Assembly: GCA_030142905.1 (NCBI GenBank) | Contig: JASJOG010000159.1 | Coordinates: 682,001-746,000 of the forward strand | From: Heliopora coerulea | Lineage: Eukaryota; Cnidaria; Anthozoa; Scleralcyonacea; Helioporidae | DNA length: 64,000 nt | Reading direction: 5' to 3' | Shown: positions 9,720 to 19,714 of the stretch, in pieces | Position numbering within the stretch: position 1 is the stretch's first letter | Layout: each line of letters starts with the position of its first letter | Position numbers and translations under genes: made by a program | The notes under the pieces: generated by a model | Told to the model about the DNA's origin: nothing | Database searches by the model: none | The model's input: only the letters and a program-made list of their open reading frames with translations

Positions 9720-10793
9720 TTACTTCAATTCTATTCCATAAAACAACAGCTATAATTCATTGATCCGGTGGACCCTTTGAAGTTTACCATGCACTTGTCA
9801 AGTCAACCTTTGAAAAGTTTTACATGCTGAGTATTTTGATTGAGAGAAGAAACGACAAGATAAAGTAAACTGACCTGGATGTTTTCACATGTACTATTAC
9901 TGTGGCGGTGGATATGAACCAGGTGGAAATCTCTTATATATTGTACAAAATATGAGAACATGTTATTGATTTACTCAAGAAAGGTAATAGACTCTTCAAA
10001 TCTAAAAGCGAACTGTTTCTAGTCAGAAGTTGAGATTAGTCTTGCGAAAAATAACATGATGTTTTCAACCTTCAAATAACGAAATTATAAAGGAAGCGTG
10101 ATCACGACCCCTTTGGTTTAGGCCCCTGTCGGGGACGTTAGCCCCTGCGTCGGGGACGTTAACCCCTACCTCGGGGAATTCCGAGCACCACCACTGTCCC
10201 ATAATCGATTAACAGGCCACCCAATCTCCTCTTCTGATTTAAAAATCATAGCTTCGACAGTCGTTAAGTCTGAACTCCTCCTTAGGGAGAGTCTCCTCGT
10301 AGTTCAATTTAAACCATCACTTAACAGCAGTGTTGGTTTGGTGCCGCTCTCGTTGTTTTGAACAGGACAGTCACTTTCTGCCATGTCACTTTTAACCACC
10401 CTCTTCCCGAGCAGCAATTATTGAATAACACCTTGTAAATATATAGCGTGACTTCAAACCCATGTAAATAGACCCTGATGATGTTGCGAGATGGGACGAA
10501 ACGTTAGCCGATAAATATGTATCAAATAAAATGTGTTTGTTACGAATCTTTTGCAGGGCATTCATTTTTATAACAAAGCTGAGATTTCTGCCTAGTTCAT
10601 CCATCGCCACATCAATGGTTCATGTGAAAACACCCAGGTCTGTTTACTTTATATTGTCATTTCTTTACTGAATCAAAATACTTAGCATTTAAACCTTTTC
10701 AAAGGTTAACTTGACAAGTGCATGGTAAACTTCAAAGGGCCCACCGGGACAATGAATTAAAGCTGTTGTTATATGGAATAGAATTGAAGTAAG
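9720..10793. mobile_element. 1.07-kb element with ~173-bp terminal inverted repeats
   Basis: Arms 9720-9892 and 10621-10793 are near-perfect reverse complements by eye (TACTTCAATTCTATTCCATA, GAAGTTTACCATGCACTTGT, TTTTCACATG on one arm; complements on the other). The 730-bp centre has no long ORF. It holds three consecutive CCCC..GGGG hairpins (10123-10176) and, at 10471-10510, CCTGATGATGTTGCG..GGACGAAACGTTAG, a tail style seen in Penelope-like elements. No clear target-site duplication was found. It is probably a non-autonomous foldback element or an inverted pair of retroelement ends. Confidence 0.65.
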
Positions 10794-11767
10794 CGTTTAG
10801 TTAGCATTGTTCTCATTTTATGCAGAATAAGTTACAGAGTTTCTAAGAGGGCTGTTTTCTCCTCTTTTTTCATAATGTCCTTCAATTTTTTTTAATTCTG
10901 CAGTATAGTTCAGTTCACTGAAGGGGAACTAACTTATTTCGTCTTTATCAGCGTAGTCGAATAATGGTGATCTTTGATACCTATTGATTTGACAGTTCCA
11001 GGCAGTCTATGCATGCTAATATGAATTTAAGAAAGACCAAGAATGCTAAAACTTTCTCAGCTACTGAAGGCAATAAAAATAAGTCATTTTCATAGAGTAA
11101 ATATGTCCAGTACAAGCATCGGACATTTGCTGCTGAGTTTTGTTTCTAAGTCATGCTTGCACGGAATGATGAAATTTAGAGCTTACAATTTAGAGCGCAC
11201 AAAAAGTTGTATTTGACTAAAACGAGCACAGAAAAATGGTTCCAAAAGTGTCGTCTGAAGACACTCCAGTACACGCTTTGCCCTAAATGCCGTTTTCTAC
11301 GATGCTGCGTAACGAAATAGCAAGAAAAGAAACTTTCAATTTTGACTCAGAATAAACAAATTCACGAATTTTCATGTCAGTAGATTTGTAACATAAAAAA
11401 GTTGAATTTGATTTAAAGGCAGACCATAAAATGACCATAATGATGATGCTAATAATGATCAGTAAAATTCTGCTTTACCCATAGCCATTTTGTTTACTCC
11501 CACATGTTCATGGCAAATAATTTGTCGACATTATGTGTGGGATAATCGGCACTAACTTGCATCATAATTTGCTTCATTCAACTTTTTTATAAATACTCCA
11601 ATTCCCGTGATTACTGGCGAGTTTTCCATCTTGTCCAAATAGTCTTGGACAGGTTTATGATAAGCATGAAATACTTTTTAATTGAGAGAGAAAACAGCCA
11701 TAACGTTTTCTTCGAAATCTGATGCTGAAGCTTGGCAAACATATATATGAGTTTCATTAAGTTTCAT

Positions 11768-11990
11768 TAAGCCTGGTCCTCACGAACGACATACGTCATT
11801 CACAAACGTCATACGTCAAAGAAAAAAGCACACATTTAATGTTGATATTTCAACAGTAAAACATTATAGGTACTCAATGGACATAAAAGGAAAATAAAGA
11901 GTGGGAGGTTGCGACATAATGAAGACGGAAGAAAAAGGAAAATAATCTTATTTGAATTGCTTAACGTCATGTGAGCAAGACTTGACACCT
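11768..11990. mobile_element. Diverged Harbinger-like MITE fragment
   Basis: After a TTA it starts AGCCTGGTCCTCACGAACGA, clearly related to the ends of the elements at 4157 and 45299. A possible right end is near 11970-11990 (TTAACGTCATGTGAGCAAGACTT). The boundary is uncertain. Confidence 0.4.
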
Positions 11991-12239
11991 CTTTTCATGA
12001 TAATACATGCTTTGTGTGCTTGTAGTTACGGTCGACATTTTTAACCAATTGTCTCGTGATTGATTCATGAGCCCAAAGGATCAGGAAACTGTCAAAAAAT
12101 TTACGAGATGACAGACCGAAGTTTCAAGGGAAAGACATTCGCTCAAAACTTCAGTTCTTCATCTTTTAAGTTTCGGCAGTTTGCTGACCCTCCGGCTTTT
12201 TACAAAACGTTCAACACTGCCGACGTACTAATCAATTAT

Positions 12240-12490
12240 TATATCATAATTCACGAACTGATGACTTGAATCTTTGGATATGAAAATAGAAATTGTGGAA
12301 GCATATAACGCACCAAATTAACATCATTGAAGTCCCAAACGTCAGAGCATCAAATGTAAAAATCCGAGTAATTTTATTTCAAAATCACTGGGAAAATGGA
12401 TGTCAAGAAATTTTTGGTGGCCTTCTTCGTGTTTTTTTCTCCATCTTTCCCTTGGTGGGAGTGCATAAGAAGAAAAAATAAGATCACCAG
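12240..12490 (+). pseudogene. Decayed duplicate of the FReD gene's signal-peptide exon and 5' flank
   Basis: About 12240-12445 resembles 14940-15135: CTTTGGATATGAA against TTGGGATATGAA, then GAAATTTTTGGTGGCCTTCTTC against GAAATTTTTGGTAGCATTCTTC. The translation KKFLVAFFVFFSPSF mirrors MKFLVAFFFISSILPS of the real exon. The start ATG is replaced by AAG here, although an ATG three codons upstream (12396) restores an in-frame start. The splice donor is not conserved and no second exon follows, so it looks like a dead partial gene duplicate. Confidence 0.5.
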
Positions 12491-12710
12491 AGGTAGATAA
12501 ATGATCTTAAGTCTCCTTCGCGAAGATTTTTTAACTTTCGTGCGCGAAGACGTTTTGTAAATCTTAGTAAACATGTCTTTATGGAGTTTTCTCATCATCC
12601 AAGTTAAATTAATGACAACCAAGAAATATGTTTGAGATCGAAAGTACTTAATCCTTTATTGTCATTAAGCGGTTAACAGGGTGACCACACGAGTCTGGTT
12701 ATTCTAAGGG

Positions 12711-12981
12711 TAATTATCATTATCCTGTGGACAAATCCTGACGATCTTGGTTAAAAAACGTTGAACATTAACGATGGAAAATTTTGAGAGACAATAGATT
12801 TTATAATGTAACGTTTAAACTGGACTGGTCAAAAAAATATGTGGAGCTAAATAGGAGTAGTAATTATCATAATCCTGTGGATAAATCCTGACGATCTTGG
12901 TAAAAAAATGTTGAACATTAACGATGGAGGACTTTGAGAGAGACAATAGATTTTATAATGTAACGTTTAAATTGGACTGGT
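12711..12981. repeat. Tandem duplication, two ~120-bp copies at 150-bp period
   Basis: 12711-12830 and 12861-12981 are about 90% identical by eye (TAATTATCATTATCCTGTGG against TAATTATCATAATCCTGTGG, then ATAGATTTTATAATGTAACG in both). No coding content. Confidence 0.8.
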
Positions 12982-12999
12982 CGACAAAAGTCCTTGACG

Positions 13000-14740
13000 G
13001 TGGAAGATATCTGATATGGGGGGGAGGGTAATTCTTACGAAAAACTAGAACAAGGATGGTCCATACCACTGACGTCCCGTCAAAATTTCAGAAAGTTTAA
13101 ATAAAGTAGCATTTTCGTACTTTGATTTCGCAGAGCTGTAGGAAGACGTTTTCTGTTCAGGGGGACTGAAAAATTTCTAGCGGGGTGTGGGGCATGCTTT
13201 CCCAGAAAATTTTGAGATCAGGAGTCCTTGAAATGTTATTTCCTGCATTTTGGGATCGGAATTTACAGAATTCCAAAGGTTACAAAATCGCATATAATAT
13301 CTTCATTCTGAAAGTGTCATTATGAGCTCATTTTCAGTAGACTCCATACGAACCTCGTTCATTGATGTCAAATACTTTTAGCTTTTTGGGGACGCTAACC
13401 TCCCACGTCTCCTGTCTCCTACGAACATATTTCATGAATAGAGATATCAACTGGGACAAAACTTCTTTATACGATTAGTTTAGCAAAGGTAAAAAGCAAA
13501 TTTTTGTTAGTGGCCTCAAAATATTGGAGGAACCGAGCCCTGTTGTCTCAAATATTAGGGGTGCTATAGAACCATTAGCCTCCCTATTCCGCGGCCTAAG
13601 GTCCTTGGGGTTCACTAAAGTCATTTACGCCAACTGAGACGAGCGAAAATGCTCATTTTATAACTATATGTCATGCAAAAGTGAAGAAACGGCAGCCCAA
13701 CAGCATAATAGGAACCTGATGACTAAGAACCAAGCGCTGATCTATAGAGGAGCGTAAGAGGCTTACATCCTTCTTTTTTTGCATACGTGCCAATTTACAT
13801 ATTCTAGACGTAGACAGTTTTCTGTAATGATAATTGAAATAGTTACCTAACCTCAGTTACTAAAATACGTTTTTTACAATCGCAATTGGAAATGCTCTCC
13901 GGCAGGTAAAGGCAGATTAACGAGAATTGTGAAAAATATAAAGGTGATTGTCGTGATTCATTGATGATCATTGTCCGTGGCCAAAATAACATTCTGCTCA
14001 GAGATACACTATAAAAATATTGACTTGTGCTTCATTTTTCGAAAACAGTTGTGTGATTTATGACTAGGTATTTTCTTAAAATCTCGCTTAAAACTACCCC
14101 CCAAATGCTAGAAATAGCATTTCAGACACTCAGGAATTCAAAATGTCCTGGGGGAAAATGTCCCCAGACTCCCTAGAAATTTCTCACGTCTTTGGTGCAC
14201 GTCTTCGTACCCCCCGTTTCTAAAATCCTGGATCCGCCCCTGTGAACTAACTACGAAAAACACAGCCCTGATCTTTTCTTTATGGCATTGTTGAGATTGT
14301 TAGTTATGTTTATGTCATTATGTACTAAAAGTGAACTTATAACGCTGTAATTTTGACATGACAAAGTACGTGGAAGCCAGAAGTTCTTAGAGACGATATT
14401 TGGACATTCGTCAACTCACTTACGTAGGAAAAAGGTATTCTGAATCCATGACATACATTGAACATGCAAATTTTTGATGACCGTTGAGACGCTTGTACCA
14501 TTGAGCTGTCGAGACTCGTATGGTACAAGGTAGTAACGGTGTGGGTTCAAGATAGAAATGTGTTGCCTAGGCGGGGCCCCATCTTCAGCTCAGAATATGC
14601 AACTTTCTCAAGGAATAAACTTTGCGAACCTTCTGCACAGATTGTCCATGACAAGGTCAAGTTCCCACATGTAGTTTCTGCATATCATTCATGTTATTCA
14701 TAAAACATTGTCAATTATTATTGTGGCTACTACTCAGGCA
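13000..14740. other. Gene-free stretch
   Basis: Nothing coding seen. Near 14228-14240 is CTGGATCCGCCCCTG, a common end motif of animal MITEs or SINEs. Confidence 0.35.
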
Positions 14741-14769
14741 GCTAATACCTCGACCCGACGGCTTTACAA

Positions 14770-14840
14770 TTCTGAGGTGCATCTAGAGCGTGGCCCGGTT
14801 ATGAGAACGTTGCGGGTTCGAACCTCGTCTGGGGTCCACA
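14770..14840 (+). repeat. tRNA-like (SINE) fragment
   Basis: It contains AGAGCGTGGCCCGGTTATGA and a perfect B box GGGTTCGAACCTCG, ending CTGGGGTCCA. It lacks a closed acceptor stem, so it is a tRNA-derived repeat and not a gene. Confidence 0.4.
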
Positions 14841-15094
14841 TTGTTTTGTTTTTTCCTTCTGAGTAAACGAGCTTCACAAATGTCTTCACACGTTAATCTT
14901 CGTAATGACATGCTCTGGTGATTTTCAACTTAAATGTGTCGTGATTGACTCACTGCCGGGTATGAATCTTGGGATATGAACATTTAAATAGAGAAGGGAT
15001 GACATGCCAAATTCACTTCATCGGAGTTTTGGTAGACAGATTTCGAATCAGAGTGACAACGAGCAATTTTCCGATCATTGAGGAAATTGAAGTT

Positions 15095-18000
15095 ATGAAA
15101 TTTTTGGTAGCATTCTTCTTCATTTCTTCCATCCTTCCTTCCAAAGAAACGCTTAAGCCACAACAATCGCCAACAGTAAGTCAATAATATTGAGCCACGT
15201 TAGTTACGACTTGCTGAACCTTTAAACAAGCAGCTGTAAGACCATGATAAACATTTTCTTCTCTGTTTAGAAAGCCACTAATAAAGGATGCCAACCCAAG
15301 GTAAATTATATCAATATAATCAATGTTTTCAACGAATTTCTTAAACTGGATTAATTTTTTCTTAGTTTCGAAATCTAAATAAAAATCATCCGGCTTGTCT
15401 AAACCAGTGATGAAAACTATTAGTATGTGGTTTACACGGAAACAGATATAAAATGACAATGCTATTTTTGCTCTTAACCTTTTACTATAAGGTTAAGAGC
15501 TGGTACGTGCATGAACATACCTCCAAACCAAACAAAGTTTGTCGACTCAAGTTTTTCGTAATCAGAAAGTTTCTTCCTTCCTCAGGAAATACAGACAGAT
15601 AAACAAAGTCTAATTGTTACAGTGGATCCGTGGTTTCATCATTGTAAAGGATGATATCTATCAATGTTGAGCAACGCCATTCCAAGTTATCAGAATCTTT
15701 CGAATAGCTTAGGAATGAATATCAAATTCTGCACACGATAATCAAAAATCCAATGATTGTTCGGGTGGGTCTTCTCACCAAACGCGGTTCTAAACTGAAA
15801 TGAGATGCAAGACAGTAACGCTGTAAACTATAGGTTGTTTCGTTCTTATACAGTTTTATCAAGGAAATTAAGGATAATTTTCTTCTGCCGTAGTATAACG
15901 TCCTGCAGAGTATCGAGGGTTGTAAATAAAAAAGGTGGATGGACTTACACATTAATAAGCCGTTAAAAGTTTTATTAACTTCAGTCAACATACAATTCAA
16001 CTTGGCAGTTTGTCTAACCTTAGCCTCATAAAACTATTTTGCGTTAACAAAAATCTCTCATGATTTGACTGATAACAGACTTTTTGTACATGTTCTGTTG
16101 TTCGGCAAAAAAGTGCATGTAAACAAAGGAATTTCTATAAATATTCGATCTGTTCGATGTCAGTACTGTGAGTTAACTTGCCCTTTTTATGAGACGTTTC
16201 CACGTCAGATGCAAGTGGTCCATAACATTGACATTATTGACGAGAGAGATAACACATTTTAAAAATTATTTTAATCCCATTTTTTCTGAAAACATAAAAT
16301 AAGAGCGCGTTCAAAATAATAGAAGCATTATGGATGAGGAACTAGTCCTTCTCAAGGAGCCTTGCTTTATTTGATACCAGAAGCAGTGACAGACGAAGCC
16401 ACAAAGCTATATTAAAAGAAAAATAATAAATAATATAATACGAGGATATCCTGAAATACCTTAAATCCTTGAAAACCTGAAGTTGCGGACAATTTAGATT
16501 TCGAAAGATTTTAACGGATCACTTATTATTTATGGATTTATTTCACTTACCCGCTTGTCACTTAAGTATATCTGAATAAATACGTCTCTCAAGTTCGGCT
16601 GCCCTTGAAAAATCGTTTCCAATTTCATGCAAGAGTTTACCTCGGATAGTTTAATTTGAGGCAGATTGGTATTAACGCAGAAAGTTTATGATCATATCGT
16701 AAATCTTTAAGTGCCGTTCGGTTTACATTACAATGACGTGCAAGAATGTTTCGAGATCCTTTATCCCTAAATATAGCATTATAATTATGTGTATTAAATA
16801 GTTTGCCAATTCCGATTGTCTGAGACCAGTGCATTATCAAAATAACACAGCACGGGAAAAAGAGAGACTAACTTGCACTTAATTATCTTTTTTCCCTAGT
16901 TCACTGATTACCCTTTTTTGGCACTATATTACTTTTTTCACACGTTTAATTATTTGGTAGTAACACAGCTCACCGTGCAATTTGGAAAAACCTTCATTCG
17001 TGAGTTTTTCAAAGACCCACAAGTAGTACTCGTCCTTTGGCATAGTCTTTGAAAGACTCACTTGCGTGCGTTTTTTCCAAATTGCACTCAAAACCGTGCT
17101 ACTGTCTACAAAAAGTGTCCGAACAGTAGTCATGTATATGCAAGAGACTGCCAGGGGAAATGGCTCACCTTAGGTAGTGGCCTACCTGAGCTAAGAACTA
17201 ATGTGCATTACCTCCGTAACTTTTTAGATCAATAAGCAGCGTAGTTATTTGCGATTAAAGACATTATAACATAAAAAACAAGGCTTTAATAGCACTTAAG
17301 TACATATCTCCCCATTCTACCTAATCTGACTTTTTTTCCCAACAAAACAATAGTTTGATTTAGAGCCAATCCAAGTTCTATAGCTCATTTTTATGCTTAT
17401 GGCATGCGTGTCACACCAACTTTACAACTTACGACCCTCACATTTTTACCCAAATTAAAACCAAACGTATGTAGTAACGTTTGATAAACCTATTCAGTAA
17501 TGTTTCATTATTTAGTCATGGTTCAGAGCAGAATTTCATTTGTCTTCCCTGCTCAAGGAAATATTAAAGCAGACATAAAGAGAGCTAAAAGTGTTCTCCA
17601 TAGGTGACAATTTGTGAATGTTCTACAGATTGCATGCCCAAAAAAGTCAGGAAAAATGACGAAAGAAATCCCTGCACGAAGTTGTTTGGACTATTTCAAG
17701 AGAGGTCAAAGAACTTGCGGCTTCTACAAGATCAACGATTTGAGCGGAAATACCTTCACCGTTTACTGCGATATGAATTCAGAGGCTGGAGCAGCCTGGA
17801 CGCTAGTCATGTCCTATGCCTTGAAGAATAGGATAATGAAACAGTTCCGGAAAAGTACACTACAGGAAAATGCTCCGGTAAACGAGAACTCACCCAACTG
17901 GAACGTCTACCGAATGAGCCTCACACAGATGACTCATTTGAAGTCCCAGTCCACTCACTGGAGAGCAACTTGCAGCTTTCCAATTCTTGGTGTTGACTAC

Positions 18001-18318
18001 ACTGATTACGTCCGCGGAAAGTTTGCAGACTTTGACATCATGACATTCCTAGGCAACGGTGTTTGCAAGAAAGTGGAGTATGTCAATATTCGTGGTCATC
18101 GGTGTGCTCATTGCACTTCCAAGTGGTGGCAACTTCGCAATATAAACGCTCCTCATATCGACAGCTCCGCAACAGGTTGTGAGTTTGTGCCTTGGTCAGG
18201 TGTAATTCTTGTAAAAGGTGAAGATAATTTTGGTTTTTATGGAGTCGTGAACAGCAAGTTTCGCTGCTCATCTGATTCCAGTGCGACTACTAACTGGTGG
18301 TTTGGTGGATACCAGTAA
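15095..18318 (+). CDS. Secreted fibrinogen-related-domain protein (2 exons)
   Basis: Exon 1 is 15095-15175, ending at donor GTAAGT after CCAACA in phase 0. Exon 2 is 17629-18318, opening after TTCTACAG in phase 0. Together they give 256 aa. Residues 1-17 (MKFLVAFFFISSILPS) are a typical signal peptide. Exon 2 starts IACPKK, then ARSCLDYFKRGQRTCGFYKI and FTVYCDMNSE..AAWTLVMSYAL, the N-terminal core of fibrinogen C-terminal/COLFI-like domains (C-x-VYCDM-x-GGGWTLV). The rest is rich in Trp and Cys (GHRCAHCTSKWWQL, SSDSSATTNWWFGGYQ) and diverges from classical fibrinogen domains, so it is a family variant. Probably an extracellular recognition protein. AATAAA overlaps the stop codon at 18317-18322. 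The joining of the two exons rests on matching phase and strand. Confidence 0.75.
15470..15500. repeat. Short hairpin
   Basis: GCTCTTAACCT and AGGTTAAGAGC are perfect 11-bp arms around a 9-nt loop, in the intron of the FReD gene. Confidence 0.7.
16110..16225 (+). repeat. Dispersed repeat (AAACAAAAGAATTTCCATAA family), copy 1
   Basis: It shares AAACAAAGGAATTTCTATAA, TTCGATCTGTTCGATGTC and ATGCAAGTGGTCCAT with copies at about 18705-18815 and 63520-63635, all on the plus strand. Function unknown; probably a SINE or MITE. Confidence 0.55.
16955..17112. repeat. MITE-like inverted repeat
   Basis: Arms of about 55-60 bp, 16955-17017 and 17045-17112 (CACCGTGCAATTTGGAAAAA against TTTTTTCCAAATTGCACTCA; GAGTTTTTCAAAGAC against GTCTTTGAAAGACTC), with a ~27-nt loop. 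It lies in the FReD intron and has no ORF. Confidence 0.7.
17629..18318 (+). CDS. Exon 2 of the FReD protein (main domain)
   Basis: 229 codons plus TAA. Cysteines at C-P-K-K, RSCLDY, RTCGFY and VYCDM form the usual first half of a fibrinogen-related domain. The second half has paired Cys (CAHC) and ends in a Trp/Gly-rich tail. Intronless after the signal-peptide exon. Confidence 0.8.
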   Translation: MACPKKSGKMTKEIPARSCLDYFKRGQRTCGFYKINDLSGNTFTVYCDMNSEAGAAWTLVMSYALKNRIMKQFRKSTLQENAPVNENSPNWNVYRMSLTQMTHLKSQSTHWRATCSFPILGVDYTDYVRGKFADFDIMTFLGNGVCKKVEYVNIRGHRCAHCTSKWWQLRNINAPHIDSSATGCEFVPWSGVILVKGEDNFGFYGVVNSKFRCSSDSSATTNWWFGGYQ

Positions 18319-18704
18319 TAAAACAAAACACAACTAGTTTTACTCTATTACTCTATTAGTTATTCCACCGCTTTACCCATTACGTCATTCCGGCTCATCA
18401 CTTGTATATATAGAACACACCATCTTATTACTCTTTATTCTTCCCGTTGAAGACTGTAGTCAGACAGTCGAAAGCTCGAAAAAAAAGTAATACATGGTCA
18501 GAGAACGACTCTTTATATCATGAAGTTGAGAATGTTTGCTATTGAGGAACAACTCCATAAAAAGTGCTGGGGTTACTTACTCGAGGAGGTAAAGAATTTT
18601 CCGGTACTTAAAGTGATCACACTTAAACCGTTTCCAAATGCATCACTTTACCGAGACGCCGAAGAATAGACCACTTGCATTTATTCCCCTGTTGGAGGAA
18701 AAAC

Positions 18705-18815
18705 ACTTATAAACAAAAGAATTTTCTTGAATTATTCGATCTGTTGAACGTCGAAACTTTGAAGTTGTCCTCCACATGGGTTGTTAAGCATATGAGTGTA
18801 AGTGGTCGGTATTTT
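18705..18815 (+). repeat. Dispersed repeat (AAACAAAAGAATTTCC family), copy 2
   Basis: AAACAAAAGAATTTTCTTGA, ATTCGATCTGTTGAACGTC, and AGTGTAAGTGGTCGGTAT near the end. A reverse-oriented piece (AGACCACTTGCATTT) lies just upstream at 18670. Confidence 0.55.
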
Positions 18816-19089
18816 CCAGTTCTGGATCACAGGTCTACAGAATCACAGGACAATTCTGAGAAACTCTCTTACACAAATGCGAAAAAGTCGTATCCTAGAC
18901 TTTTTCGATTTCGCAGTACAATCTCTTCACATCGAGCAAATTCGGAAAATGTATTCACACCTGTATTTGCTGAAAACCTAAACGACCATACAAGTTTGAA
19001 TTTCATACAGAATCTATAGTTAAACATATCAAAGGCAAGCTTCCAAAGCAATCAATCTTTTGTAGTAAACCTTTCAGTCATGCATGAAC

Positions 19090-19322
19090 TAAAACCCCAT
19101 TTACGCTGTTAACATTTTGGGTACGGCACGGCTAAATTTTTCGCACGAGTGCCGCCTTTTTTAGGCATGGCACGGATAATTTTCACAGTGAATAGGGTGC
19201 GTACTAAAATTTGGCACCCGTGCCTGGAAATTTAGCCGTGCCGAGCACTTCTGTATAAGTAAGTCTCACCACGGTTAATCAGCTGTGTCGTGCCCAAAAT
19301 GTTACAGTGTAAACGGGGTTTC
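19090..19322. mobile_element. ~230-bp MITE with ~40-bp TIRs
   Basis: The left end AAACCCCATTTACGCTGTTA, followed by ACATTTTGGGTACGGCACGG, is the reverse complement, with a few mismatches, of the right end (CGTGCCCAAAATGTTACAGT, then GTAAACGGGGTTT). The centre repeats the GGCACGG/CCGTGCC motif. It lies just 3' of the cobalamin-binder gene. The target duplication is unclear, so it is not assigned to a superfamily. Confidence 0.7.
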
Positions 19323-19387
19323 AAAGTCAAACGAGACACTCGATATAGCCATTGGCTCTAGCAACACTGTAACTGACAATCTTCGCA

Positions 19388-19714
19388 TTACACTTTTTGG
19401 TATCTGAAAGTAAGACGAGCTCCTTGCTTTGGTTTGAGCTGATCCACTCCAAATTGAGCAGGACGACCATTCTCGTAAATCAGCCAATATAAACCAGCTG
19501 CTGGATCTTGCTTGACGCCGCATAAGGTTGTAATGGATCGACCAAGGCCAGGAAATATTCGATATTCGGCTTTATAGCAAGGGTTTTGTACTGCAGCCTG
19601 CTCTAGTATTTCAAAAGCTGTCGTTCCTTCCAGTACTCTAACAATCACTGGTGGTACATTTCTGGCAGGGTTCTTGGTGTCATTGATTCTAATTCCGACG
19701 AAGACAATTATTAT
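19388..19714 (-). CDS. C-terminal DUF4430-like domain exon of the cobalamin binder
   Basis: It opens IIIVFVGIRINDTKNPARN after GGCTTTTTAG and ends ..LTFRYQKV stop. The GTTAFEILEQAA..YWLIYENG..GVDQLKPKQG pattern is characteristic of the intrinsic-factor/transcobalamin C-terminal domain. Confidence 0.85.
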   Translation of the reverse strand: MIIVFVGIRINDTKNPARNVPPVIVRVLEGTTAFEILEQAAVQNPCYKAEYRIFPGLGRSITTLCGVKQDPAAGLYWLIYENGRPAQFGVDQLKPKQGARLTFRYQKV

